NCBI RefSeq assembly: GCF_017115045.1
Contig: NZ_JABXKK010000033.1
Location: 1 to 61,616 of the forward strand
Reading direction: 5' to 3'
Source of the DNA: Nostoc sp. NMS8
Lineage (GTDB): Bacteria > Cyanobacteriota > Cyanobacteriia > Cyanobacteriales > Nostocaceae
DNA length: 61,616 bases
A program made the translations under genes and the position numbers. The notes under the pieces were generated by a model. That model saw only the letters and a program-made list of their open reading frames with translations. It did not search any database and had not been told where the DNA came from. Shown here in pieces: positions 19,813 to 28,740 of the stretch. How positions within the stretch are numbered: position 1 is the first letter of the stretch; each line of letters begins with the position of its first letter.

Positions 19813-19860
19813 AAGACCACTAGTAGAAGAAGGACTTTTGTCATTCTATAGATAATTAAG

Positions 19861-20877
19861 ATGCAAACTTATACTAATCCAGTCTACAAAGGTTATTTTG
19901 CCGATCCTTTTGTTTGGCAACACGAAGGCGTATATTATGCGATCGGCACTGGTGCAGCAGAAGCAGAAGGAACGGTAGATGAAATAGCGGACGCACCAGA
20001 TATTAACTCCAATAACAAATCGCGTGTTTTTCCTCTGTTACGCTCTTTCGACTTTGTAAATTGGGATTATGTTGGTAACGCGCTACAACGCCCAGATCCC
20101 GCCCTAGGCGATAATTTTTGGGCCCCCGAAGTTGCTTACAGCGATCGCCAATTTTATCTCTACTATTCTGTAGGACATGAAGACAAGAATCATCAGTTAC
20201 GTGTGGCTACAAGCGATACTCCGTTAGGCCCTTATCAAGATGTTGGTGAGCCAGTCGTAGATCCAAAATCTTGTCCTTTTGCGATCGACCCGCACCCATT
20301 CCAGGATGACGATGGACAATGGTATTTGTTTTACGCCCGTGATTTTTTGGATACATCGGATGGAGTGCATGCTGGCACAGCATTAGTTGTAGACAAACTC
20401 CAAACCATGACTAAGCTTGCTGGTGAGGAGAAAGTGGTTTTACGGGCGCGATCCGATTGGCAACGGTTTTTAGCCAACCGTTTGATGTACGGTGAAATCT
20501 ATGATTGGCATACTTTAGAAGGCCCCTGCGTTCGTAAGCATGAAGGGAAATACTACTGCTTTTATAGTGGTGGACGCTGGGAAACTGAGAACTACGGCGT
20601 GGATTATGGCGTTGCTGACAACGTGATGGGGCCTTACTCTGATGCAGGAAACGAAACTGGGCCACGGGTGCTAAAGTCTGTTCCTAATTTTGTTAGAGGC
20701 CCGGGACATAACTCTATTGTTATTGGGCCAGATGGTAAGACTGAGTATGTTGTCTACCATGCTTGGACGAAAAACATGGATATGCGGCAAATCTGCTTAG
20801 ATATGCTGATCTGGAAACCAGAAGGGCCATCTTGCAATGGCCCTACCTGGACACCGCAGACTATCAGCAACTATTGA
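19861..20877 (+). CDS. Glycoside hydrolase family 43 protein
   Basis: A 338-residue five-bladed propeller glycosidase of the GH43 (arabinofuranosidase/xylosidase/galactosidase) type. The three catalytic acids are probably D15 (YFADPFVW, general base), D143 (AIDPHPF, pKa modulator) and E220 (TLEGPCV, general acid). Repeated blade signatures such as GKYYCFYSGG and GQWYLFYARD are clear. No signal peptide is seen, so it may act inside the cell. It ends overlapping the convergent DUF4383 gene by 7 bp. Furanosidic substrates are common in the family, which fits the galactofuranose-forming enzyme downstream, but specificity is inference. Confidence 0.88.
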   Translation: MQTYTNPVYKGYFADPFVWQHEGVYYAIGTGAAEAEGTVDEIADAPDINSNNKSRVFPLLRSFDFVNWDYVGNALQRPDPALGDNFWAPEVAYSDRQFYLYYSVGHEDKNHQLRVATSDTPLGPYQDVGEPVVDPKSCPFAIDPHPFQDDDGQWYLFYARDFLDTSDGVHAGTALVVDKLQTMTKLAGEEKVVLRARSDWQRFLANRLMYGEIYDWHTLEGPCVRKHEGKYYCFYSGGRWETENYGVDYGVADNVMGPYSDAGNETGPRVLKSVPNFVRGPGHNSIVIGPDGKTEYVVYHAWTKNMDMRQICLDMLIWKPEGPSCNGPTWTPQTISNY

Positions 20878-21353
20878 AGATTTTGCGATACATTAACACC
20901 GCTTACTTTGGCTGGTATAACAATGCCATAGTAGCCAGCTGCGATCGCTGCTAATGCATTAAGCAAAACATTAGCACCGAACAATGGCATTAAGCCGAAA
21001 AATGTCTTACCCAAAGGCAACAATCCAATAACCGCCAGCAAAGCATAAGAAACTGCAAAACCACGAGTGAATAGACGCGCGGTGGTACTATTGTTGTAAG
21101 AAGTAATTCCTAACAACCCTACGGCACAACGTACAATGTTATGCAAAAAGTTGGTGGGAATTGCACCAAAGATATAACCAAAACCCGCAGAATAAGCACT
21201 AGTAGATTCATCAAGTGGAACAAAAGATTCGTTTGTTCCTGGTAATGAAACCAAAGCTGGTACAAATCCAGCTAAACCTAAAAGTAAATAACTAATTCCG
21301 ATAGCCAAAGCAATGTAACGCTCGATCAATTTTGCCTGGTTAATGTTTTCCAT
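20871..21353 (-). CDS. DUF4383 membrane protein
   Basis: A 160-residue protein with about four hydrophobic helices (YIALAIGISYLLLGLAGFVP; NIVRCAVGLLGITSY; AVSYALLAVIGLLPLG; VLLNALAAIAAGYYG). The pattern and length match the DUF4383 family, common in cyanobacteria and often linked to stress-response loci; no biochemical role is known. The start follows AAGAGAAAAACG. The convergent 7-bp overlap with the GH43 gene is unusual but both frames are intact. Confidence 0.75.
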   Translation of the reverse strand: MENINQAKLIERYIALAIGISYLLLGLAGFVPALVSLPGTNESFVPLDESTSAYSAGFGYIFGAIPTNFLHNIVRCAVGLLGITSYNNSTTARLFTRGFAVSYALLAVIGLLPLGKTFFGLMPLFGANVLLNALAAIAAGYYGIVIPAKVSGVNVSQNLQ

Positions 21354-21859
21354 CGTTTTTCTCTTGGTAAGTATGTAGATGTTTACGAAATAGTAACCGC
21401 TAGCTAAGAAATCATGAGAATCTAATTTTTTAATAGATATAAATAGATTGCTCTTAGCTAGTTAACCGTCTAAACACAATATTTATAATTCAACTTTGTC
21501 TTTTATATATTTCACTCTATCAAAGGTGATGAATACTATCTTAAGCAAGGCTTTCATGTATTCTCTGTCAGTCGTTTTAAGATTAGGTTGGAGTTTTTAT
21601 ACCTAAAGTCATAATTCTAATTGAACAAATTAAATCTTTCAGAGTAAAAAGCTTCCAGGACTAGCTATCTATTTTTTTGAAAACTCCGAGATAGAAAAAC
21701 GCGATCACTTCTAATGATGGAGCGATCGCGTGAGGTTTATGAATTGAATTAGAACCAATGTTACACACAGCCAAAAGGCTTTTAATCCTACCCAAGGTTG
21801 AGAGAACAGATATATCATCAGGGTGAAAATTATAATACTTGTTTCTAATAAGCCAACAA
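21354..21859. other. Intergenic region left of the IS630 element
   Basis: 506 bp, mostly AT-rich, with no supported gene. Around 21700-21732 two GCGATC-containing half palindromes could fold into a hairpin. The small reverse-strand frames here lack ribosome binding sites and motifs. Confidence 0.4.
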
Positions 21860-21876
21860 TACAGCATTTACGGCTG

Positions 21877-22380
21877 TTATGAGGTACAGTAGCAGCAACT
21901 AGCAAACCAGTTTCTTAAATGTTGAGGATTTATTAATTGGAGTGCAACTGAGATTAATTTATCAACCATTTCTGTTGTAGTTGGAGCAAAACTGCGTAAA
22001 AAAGATTTAAGTTGTGACCACCATAATTCAATTGGATTAAAATCGGGGGAGTATGAAGATAAACAAATAACTTTCGCACATAAACTAGATTCAATCATTG
22101 GCACAATTGAATCTAGTTTATGTGCGGATAAATTATCCATTACTACCACTGCTCCTGACCATAAATTTGGCACTAAAAACTTTTCAATAAATAATTCAAA
22201 TGCGATGCCATCCATTGAACCATTCATTGTCATTAATGCAACCACTTTGTTAATACTAATTGCTCCAATTACTATAACTTTTGAGCCTCTATAGAAGGGG
22301 GTAAGAGAGTAAGCTCTTGTTCCCATTTGTGAACGGGCATGAGTCCTCATTAACCCAAGTAGAACACCAGTTTCGTCCAA
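21877..22380 (-). CDS. IS630 transposase, catalytic frame
   Basis: The second frame, open from the A-run onward, contains the DDE catalytic core: LVFLDETGV (first Asp, upstream of the first ATG), AVVVMDNLSAHK (second Asp) and SPDFNPIELWWSQLK (Glu). The ATG at 22380 is probably not used alone; translation would arrive from the upstream frame by -1 slippage at the A9 tract. The catalytic residues are all present. Confidence 0.8.
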   Translation of the reverse strand: MDETGVLLGLMRTHARSQMGTRAYSLTPFYRGSKVIVIGAISINKVVALMTMNGSMDGIAFELFIEKFLVPNLWSGAVVVMDNLSAHKLDSIVPMIESSLCAKVICLSSYSPDFNPIELWWSQLKSFLRSFAPTTTEMVDKLISVALQLINPQHLRNWFASCCYCTS

Positions 22381-22439
22381 AAATACTAAATTTTCTGGCT
22401 CTATATGTTTGACCTTTTCCCAGTAATCTAATCTTAAAT

Positions 22440-22826
22440 TTAGGACTCTTTCTGTTCCAGCTTGGGTACTCCGCTTTGTTTTTTTTTCCGATTTAATCCT
22501 AATTTATGTAATGCTCGACACATTGCACTTAGACCCACCCAATTGCCAGTCTTGTCTGCAAAGAATTCACATAACTCTATCAATGTTGCATCTGGATGTG
22601 CTTCAACTAATTCCCTTAACTCTACTTCAGCATTTGTTAAATGACTAAATTGTGGTTTTCCTCGCGGCTTGGGTTGTAAATTTCCTTCAAGTTTTTGTTG
22701 CTTTACAAGCTTTTGTACTAAACTTTTTGAGACGGAAAATATGTTAGCTACTTTCCTGATTGAGATGTTTTTTTGAAGATGTGCTGCAACTATTTTTTCT
22801 CGAAGCTCGACAGAGTATGACTTCAT
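22440..22826 (-). CDS. IS630 transposase, N-terminal frame
   Basis: The 128-residue first frame carries the DNA-binding half: MKSYSVELREKIVAAHLQKN, then ISIRKVANIFSVSKSLVQKL (helix-turn-helix) and a second HTH before LHKLGLNRKKK. In this frame it ends shortly after a run of nine A (22479-22487, read on the minus strand), where a shift to the -1 frame would join it to the catalytic half and give a protein of about 316 residues. Confidence 0.85.
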   Translation of the reverse strand: MKSYSVELREKIVAAHLQKNISIRKVANIFSVSKSLVQKLVKQQKLEGNLQPKPRGKPQFSHLTNAEVELRELVEAHPDATLIELCEFFADKTGNWVGLSAMCRALHKLGLNRKKKQSGVPKLEQKES

Positions 22827-22881
22827 TTAAAGGTATTTATACTTTAATTTAGTGTACCTCATAACAGACGCAAGTGCTGTA

Positions 22882-23444
22882 AAAGAAATTACTTCATTTA
22901 CTATGGTTTATAAAATAATTGTTACAGTAATATGTATTAAGTGTAACAATTTAATATATTTTTTGTAAAAAAGAATACTGTTTAATCCTTAACAAGTAAT
23001 CAATTTATATATACTATTAGGGTTAAATATTTAATATGAATAAAAAAGTCAGGTAATAAATAAGCTAATTTTATTAATATTAATGATAATTGTTTTAATG
23101 ATTTTGTGTACGAAACCGAATAGACAGGCATAAATATGCTTACGTGTTTTTACGGGTATTAAAAATTACATTATATGTATTAATACTTACCTTTGAATTT
23201 TAGATATTCATAAAAATAGTGCTTAGGACTTAATAAAAAAACTAAATTTATATTTATTTAGGTAGATGAAAGAAGTACATATAAAATAGTACATTATTAT
23301 TAATGCAACCAAGTATTTATTATACCGATTGGATATTGAAAAGCAGCAAAATATGTTGCAACCTTTTACCTGAAAGTAAGCTTGGTGCTGCCTTACAAAG
23401 AAAAGGTATTAGCGTTTAGCTAGTCAGAATTAATAATTTAAATA
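22882..23444. other. AT-rich upstream region of the GT/UGM gene
   Basis: 563 bp of very AT-rich sequence without a supported gene. It contains one GTA-N8-TAC match (23156-23169) to the NtcA consensus, but such matches occur by chance and no well-placed -10 box follows. The gene promoter is presumably here. Confidence 0.4.
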
Positions 23445-25892
23445 ATGAGACGAACTATGACAAGTGAAAAATCTCAAGTTAACAACAACGGTGTCAGCAA
23501 TGTTATTTCGCCGAAGCAGCGTAAAACCAAGCGATCGCAGTTAGCCCAAACACAATCATCGAGTCCGTCACGGTTGAATTTAACTTCGTCTAACAAAAAA
23601 GTTCAATCAACAGAAACCTTTAAAGACACACCTGATATAGTTTGCCTATCTCATTTGCGTTGGAATTTCGTCTATCAAAGACCACAACATTTACTAACTC
23701 GCTGCGCTCAAGGAAAGCGAGTGTTCTTTATTGAGGAGCCAATTTTCTCTGAAGAACCCTTGGCAAGGTTAGATATCAACGAAGATTCTAATGGAGTAGT
23801 TGTGGTCGTGCCGCACCTGCCATTCGGTTTAAGTGAAGAAACAATCAACGCAGATTTACAAGTATTAATCGATGGTTTGTTTGCAGAGCATAACATCAAC
23901 AAGTACATCTGTTGGTATTATACACCAATGGCGATCGCTTTTACCCGCCACTTGCAACCCCAAGCTGTGGTATACGATTGCATGGATGAATTATCTGCAT
24001 TCCAAGGAGCATCACCCACTTTAAAGAATTACGAAGCCGAATTATTCAGCCGTGCAGACTTAGTATTTACAGGGGGAGAAAGCCTTTACGAAAGTAAGGT
24101 GAACCAGCACCCCAACGTTTATGCCTTTCCCAGCAGTGTAGATGTCCCGCACTTTGGACAGGCGAGAAATGTTCAAGAACCAGAAGATCAAGCTCATATT
24201 CCTCATCCTCGCCTTGGGTTCTTTGGCGTAATTGATGAACGGATGGATATCGAACTGCTTGCGGGTATTGCCGAAGCACGTCCCGACTGGCATTTAGTAA
24301 TTATTGGGCCAGTTGTCAAAATCGATCCAGCAAATCTGCCACAGCATGAAAATATTCATTATCTCGGTGGCAGAGATTATAAACAACTACCTGCATATTT
24401 AGCAGGCTGGGACTTAGCAATGTTGCCGTTTGCGCGTAATGAGTCAACACGCTTTATTAGCCCGACCAAAACTCCAGAGTATCTTGCCGCAGGTAGACCT
24501 GTAGTATCTACCTCAATTCGAGATGTCGTGCGTCCTTACGGAGAGTCCAAGCTGGTGCGAATTGCAGACACCGTTTCTGACTTCGTTACCGCCGCAGAAC
24601 AAGGAATGCAAGAAGACACCGCAGCCTCAGAATGGTTGAGTCGAGTAGATGTATTTTTAGAGAAGATTTCTTGGGATCGCACTTGGGCATCAATGATGAA
24701 GTTGATTGACTCTGCGATCGCAGCCCGTGATGGTGAAGACAAAGCTAACTCCACAGGTGCAGCTGGTAAACAAGCACCAAATATCATTACCAGAGATTTT
24801 GTCTTCGATTACTTGGTTGTCGGCGCTGGTTTTTCTGGTAGCGTCATTGCAGAACGTTTGGCAAATCAAGGTAAAAAAGTGCTGGTTGTAGACAAACGCA
24901 ACCACATAGGCGGCAATGCCTACGATCATTACAACGATGATGGCATTCTTGTACACAAATACGGCCCCCACATCTTTCACACCAATTCCCGCGAAGTCTT
25001 TGAATACCTCTCACGCTTTACTCAGTGGCGGTCTTACGAACATCGTGTCCTTGCCAGTGTAGACGGGCAACAAGTTCCGATTCCAATCAACCTCGACACC
25101 ATCAACAAGCTGTATGGGATGAATCTCAATTCATTTGAGGTGGAAGAGTTTTATAAATCGCTTGCTGAACCCGTAGAAAACATCCGCACTAGTGAAGATG
25201 TGGTGGTAAGCAAAGTTGGTCGAGTACTGTATGAAAAGTTTTTCCGTAATTATACCCGTAAGCAATGGGGACTCGACCCATCGGAACTTGACAAATCAGT
25301 AATTGCCAGAATTCCCACACGGACTAATCGTGACGATCGCTATTTTACCGATACTTACCAGGCAATGCCACTGCACGGCTTTACCCGGATGTTTGACAAT
25401 ATGCTCAATCATCCGAACATTAAGGTAATGCTTAATACCGATTATCAGGAAATTCAAAAAGCTATACCTTGCCGCGAAATGGTTTACTCCGGGCCGGTTG
25501 ACGAATACTTTGATTATCGTTACGGCAAACTACCATACCGTTCCCTTGATTTCAAACATGAGACGCACAACACGAGTGTGTTTCAAAAAGCGCCAGTAAT
25601 TAACTATCCCAATGAACAGCTTTATACTCGTGTGACAGAGTTTAAATACTTAACTGGTCAGGAACACTCGAAAACGAGTATTGTTTACGAGTTTCCCAAA
25701 GCTGAGGGAGACCCTTATTATCCTGTACCGCGTTCTGAAAATCAGGAAATTTACAAGAAATACAAGGTGCTGGCTGATGAAACTCCAGGGATCTATTTTG
25801 TCGGACGATTAGCGACCTACAAGTACTACAACATGGATCAGTGTGTTGCTCAAGCTCTCTCTGTGTACAAACAAATTGCGGTTAAGGCTTAA
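23445..25892 (+). CDS. Fusion of glycosyltransferase and UDP-galactopyranose mutase
   Basis: An 815-residue two-domain protein. Residues about 60-430 form a GT-B glycosyltransferase (LSHLRWNFVYQRPQHLL at the start, TPEYLAAGRPVVSTSIRDV near the donor site). Residues about 450-815 are a flavoprotein mutase: YLVVGAGFSGSVIAERLANQ binds FAD, then KRNHIGGNAYDHY and HKYGPHIFHTN, the family signatures. UGM (Glf) converts UDP-galactopyranose into UDP-galactofuranose. The fusion suggests that the furanose donor is made and used by one polypeptide, though the transferase could have another donor. A 50-residue Ser/Gln-rich tail precedes the first domain. The start could be residue 1 or Met5. Confidence 0.9.
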   Translation: MRRTMTSEKSQVNNNGVSNVISPKQRKTKRSQLAQTQSSSPSRLNLTSSNKKVQSTETFKDTPDIVCLSHLRWNFVYQRPQHLLTRCAQGKRVFFIEEPIFSEEPLARLDINEDSNGVVVVVPHLPFGLSEETINADLQVLIDGLFAEHNINKYICWYYTPMAIAFTRHLQPQAVVYDCMDELSAFQGASPTLKNYEAELFSRADLVFTGGESLYESKVNQHPNVYAFPSSVDVPHFGQARNVQEPEDQAHIPHPRLGFFGVIDERMDIELLAGIAEARPDWHLVIIGPVVKIDPANLPQHENIHYLGGRDYKQLPAYLAGWDLAMLPFARNESTRFISPTKTPEYLAAGRPVVSTSIRDVVRPYGESKLVRIADTVSDFVTAAEQGMQEDTAASEWLSRVDVFLEKISWDRTWASMMKLIDSAIAARDGEDKANSTGAAGKQAPNIITRDFVFDYLVVGAGFSGSVIAERLANQGKKVLVVDKRNHIGGNAYDHYNDDGILVHKYGPHIFHTNSREVFEYLSRFTQWRSYEHRVLASVDGQQVPIPINLDTINKLYGMNLNSFEVEEFYKSLAEPVENIRTSEDVVVSKVGRVLYEKFFRNYTRKQWGLDPSELDKSVIARIPTRTNRDDRYFTDTYQAMPLHGFTRMFDNMLNHPNIKVMLNTDYQEIQKAIPCREMVYSGPVDEYFDYRYGKLPYRSLDFKHETHNTSVFQKAPVINYPNEQLYTRVTEFKYLTGQEHSKTSIVYEFPKAEGDPYYPVPRSENQEIYKKYKVLADETPGIYFVGRLATYKYYNMDQCVAQALSVYKQIAVKA

Positions 25893-25949
25893 ATAATTCG
25901 TAATTAGGACTGCTCTGTATTTATTAGGGTGCGTTATGAACATTAAAAC

Positions 25950-26082
25950 GTGTTTTCAAACTACTCGTTTAGCCTCCTAATTTTTTAGATCCCCCTAAAT
26001 CCCCCTTTTTAAGGGGGACTTTAAAAGATTCTTAGCCCCCCTTTTTAAGGGGGGTTGGGGGGATCTAAGACTTTGAAAACAC
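25950..26082. repeat. MITE-like repeat, family A
   Basis: A 133-bp element with perfect 11-bp inverted ends (GTGTTTTCAAA at 25950-25960, TTTGAAAACAC at 26072-26082) and C-run/T/G-run hairpins in the core. A near-identical inverted copy lies at 43696-43827 and a partial one at about 28640-28727. Beyond the ends an outer imperfect inverted repeat, GGTGCGTTA and TAACGCACC, suggests insertion into the middle of another repeat. It occupies the gap between the GT/UGM and GH1 genes. Confidence 0.75.
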
Positions 26083-26196
26083 ACCCTAGTTCTAACGCAC
26101 CGAAAATTTAGCATGGTGCGCCTCCGGCATAACACACCCTACAAAACTGAAAAAGAACGCATCAAATAAATAAAATATCAGCTTGAGTTGTAAATT

Positions 26197-28404
26197 ATGG
26201 CTTCTGCTTTCAACTCGACACTCAACAGCAACAAAGCACAACTTCCCCTAGAAGTTTGGGGTGGTGTCGAATGTACGGTCAATCGTGTGGGTGAAGAGTA
26301 TTTCGATCAGTTAGAACGCAATGGTCATGCAACCCGCTTAGATGACCTAGATTTATTCGCTGAACTTGGCATACATGCTATCCGTTATCCAGTAATTTGG
26401 GAGAAGATAGCGCCCAATGGTTTGGAGAATGCTGATTGGTCGTGGGCGGATGAACGGCTGGGACGCTTGCGCGAACTCGGCATCTGTCCAATTGTGGGGC
26501 TAGTACATCATGGCAGTGGGCCGCGTGATACCAGCTTAGTAGATCCAGAATTTCCTGAGAAACTAGCGGTGTTTGCTCGTGCGGTTGCAGAACGCTATCC
26601 TTGGGTTACACATTACACACCCATCAATGAACCACTGACAACAGCACGATTTAGTGGAATGTACGGTCACTGGTATCCTCACGGAAAAGATGATTTAACT
26701 TTCGCCCGTGCTTTGTTAGGGGAATGTAAAGCGATCGCTCTTTCAATGCAGGCAATCCGGGAAATCAACCCCAATGCCCAACTGGTACAAACTGAGGATT
26801 TGGGTAAAACTTATAGTACATCGAAATTAATATACCAAGCAGAACTAGAAAACGAGCGTCGTTGGTTGAGTCTTGATTTATTGTGTGGTTTAGTTTCCCC
26901 AACTCGTCCTATGTGGGGTTACTTGCGCGACTGTGGTATCAGCGAGGCTGAACTTGAAACATTTTTACAAAATACCTGTCCCCCTGACATCATCGGCATT
27001 AACCATTACGTGACCAGCGAACGCTTCTTGGATGAAAACACAGAAAATTATCCAGCTTGGACACATGGCGGAAATGGGCAGGACAAGTATGCAGATGTAG
27101 ATGCGGTGCGAGTTTGTTCTGAGGGTTTGGCAGGGCCGCGTTCATTGCTACTAGAGGCATGGGAACGCTACAATCTGCCACTTGCTGTGACTGAAGTACA
27201 CGTTAACTGTACCCGCGAGGAACAACTACGCTGGCTTTATGAGGTGTGGAATGCGGCGCAGGAAGTACGACACGAGGGTGTGGATGTTCGTGCTATCACT
27301 GTATGGTCGCTTCTGGGTACTTACGATTGGAATAGCTTAGTAACTCGTTGGGTAGGTTATTACGAGTCAGGCGTATTTGATTTGCGCTCATCACGCCCCA
27401 GAAAAACAGCGATCGCTAAAATGGTGCGAGATTTAGCCACTGGGCATAAACCCAATCATCCACTACTTGATACACCAGGATGGTGGCATCGACAAGAGCG
27501 CCTATTATACCCAGCCCTCAGTTGTGGCGTATCTTTCCCATATCCCCCGCTTTCCTCCCCTGCTCCCAATCGTCCCCTGGCGATCGTGGGAGCTACAGGA
27601 ACTCTAGGTAAGGCTTTTGCTCGGTTGTGTGAAGTGCGAGGAATTTCATATCGCCTATTGACACGCCAAGATATGGATATTGCCAATCCTGCTTCCGTCA
27701 ATAAAGTACTTACCGAGTTGCAACCGTGGGCAGTTGTGAACGCTGCGGGATACGTGCGGGTGGACGATGCCGAACGCGAACCCGATATTTGTTTAAAGGT
27801 AAACGCTGAAGGGGCAGCGATTTTAGCTGCTGCTTGCGCTCAACATAATGTGGGGCTGCTAACTTTCTCTTCAGATTTGGTATTCGATGGTGCTGAGTCT
27901 AATCCTTATGTCGAAACTGATACCGTTGCGCCCCTGAATGTATATGGATGCAGCAAAGTTTTGGCAGAAAAGCTAGTCTTACAGGCTCATCCGGCATCAC
28001 TAATGATTCGCACCAGCGCATTTTTCGGCCCGTGGGATGATTACAACTTTGTCACGATCGCCCTGCGGCAATTAGCTGCTGGTAATACTTTTGTCGCAGC
28101 CGAAGATGCGATCGTTTCGCCCACTTATGTACCCGATCTTGTCCATACCAGTCTTGATTTGCTGATTGATGGCGAGAACGGTTTGTGGCATTTGGCTAAC
28201 AAAAGTGCGATCGCTTGGTCTGAATTAGCCCGATTGGCGGCGAAAAAAGCAGGTGTGAGTGTCAGCAATCTAATTGCTCTTCCTACGCAAGAACTTGGTT
28301 GGATTGCTCCCCGCCCAGCTTACAGCGTTCTTGGTAGCGATCGCGGTGAATTAATGCCACACCTTGACAATGCAATTTCTCGTTACTTGGAAGAAAGAAA
28401 TTAG
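26197..28404 (+). CDS. Fusion of GH1-like glycosidase and RmlD-like sugar-nucleotide reductase
   Basis: A 735-residue protein with two parts. Residues about 5-420 resemble family 1 beta-glycosidases: the acid/base lies in TPINEPLTT and the nucleophile in AVTEVHVNC. Residues about 455-735 form an extended short-chain dehydrogenase like dTDP-4-dehydrorhamnose reductase: AIVGATGTLGKAFARLCEV for NAD(P), AAGYVRVDDAE, SSDLVFDG and the catalytic Y-x3-K in YGCSKVLAEK. The pairing of a glycosidase with a nucleotide-sugar enzyme in one chain suggests coupled sugar release and modification, or a repurposed GH1 fold. It lies between the UGM fusion and galE, all on the plus strand. Confidence 0.85.
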   Translation: MASAFNSTLNSNKAQLPLEVWGGVECTVNRVGEEYFDQLERNGHATRLDDLDLFAELGIHAIRYPVIWEKIAPNGLENADWSWADERLGRLRELGICPIVGLVHHGSGPRDTSLVDPEFPEKLAVFARAVAERYPWVTHYTPINEPLTTARFSGMYGHWYPHGKDDLTFARALLGECKAIALSMQAIREINPNAQLVQTEDLGKTYSTSKLIYQAELENERRWLSLDLLCGLVSPTRPMWGYLRDCGISEAELETFLQNTCPPDIIGINHYVTSERFLDENTENYPAWTHGGNGQDKYADVDAVRVCSEGLAGPRSLLLEAWERYNLPLAVTEVHVNCTREEQLRWLYEVWNAAQEVRHEGVDVRAITVWSLLGTYDWNSLVTRWVGYYESGVFDLRSSRPRKTAIAKMVRDLATGHKPNHPLLDTPGWWHRQERLLYPALSCGVSFPYPPLSSPAPNRPLAIVGATGTLGKAFARLCEVRGISYRLLTRQDMDIANPASVNKVLTELQPWAVVNAAGYVRVDDAEREPDICLKVNAEGAAILAAACAQHNVGLLTFSSDLVFDGAESNPYVETDTVAPLNVYGCSKVLAEKLVLQAHPASLMIRTSAFFGPWDDYNFVTIALRQLAAGNTFVAAEDAIVSPTYVPDLVHTSLDLLIDGENGLWHLANKSAIAWSELARLAAKKAGVSVSNLIALPTQELGWIAPRPAYSVLGSDRGELMPHLDNAISRYLEERN

Positions 28405-28448
28405 TACATTCGGTACAGATCCTAATGGGCTACGCTAACGTAATTGTT

Positions 28449-28601
28449 AGAGGATGTTTTAAAAGTAGTGGCTGAGGTATCCAAATCTTTAGATCCTCCT
28501 AAATCCTCCTTAAAAAGGAGGACTTCGAGAAGGTTGTTACCCCCTTAAAAATGAGGCTATGGGAGATATTGATACAACAGTAGACTTGACAAACATCCTC
28601 T
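28449..28601. repeat. MITE-like repeat, family B
   Basis: A 153-bp element with perfect 11-bp inverted ends, AGAGGATGTTT at 28449-28459 and AAACATCCTCT at 28591-28601. The interior matches the inverted copy at 4632-4776. Confidence 0.7.
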
Positions 28602-28639
28602 TATATCGCAAAGATTTCATTATTGCTTATAACCCTCTA

Positions 28640-28727
28640 AATCCCCCTTAAAAAAGAGTACTTTAAGAAATTATTAGCCCCCCTTAAAAAGGGGGGTTGG
28701 GGGGATCTAAAACTTTAAAAACACGCC
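28640..28727. repeat. Partial family A repeat
   Basis: The core TAAATCCCCCTTAAAAAAG, AGCCCCCCTTAAAAAGGGGG and the right end ACTTTAAAAACAC match family A, but the left inverted end is missing. It abuts the family B copy, and the two together fill the gap before galE. Confidence 0.6.
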
Positions 28728-28740
28728 CCAATCTCCAATT

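Larger units (their letters stand above)
21860..22881 (-). mobile_element. IS630-family insertion sequence, apparently complete
   Basis: About 1.02 kb bounded by 29-bp near-perfect terminal inverted repeats (21860-21888 and 22853-22881; 26 of 29 match, inner 14 bp CTGTTATGAGGTAC identical). Both ends start with TA, consistent with the TA target duplication of the IS630/Tc1/mariner group. It carries one transposase in two overlapping frames on the minus strand with a run of nine A at the junction. Ends and frames are all compatible with an active or recently active element. Confidence 0.85.

Noticed and set aside
23156..23169. GTA-N8-TAC match to the NtcA box
   Set aside because: A six-base palindromic consensus is expected many times by chance in 61 kb, and there is no well-spaced -10 box.
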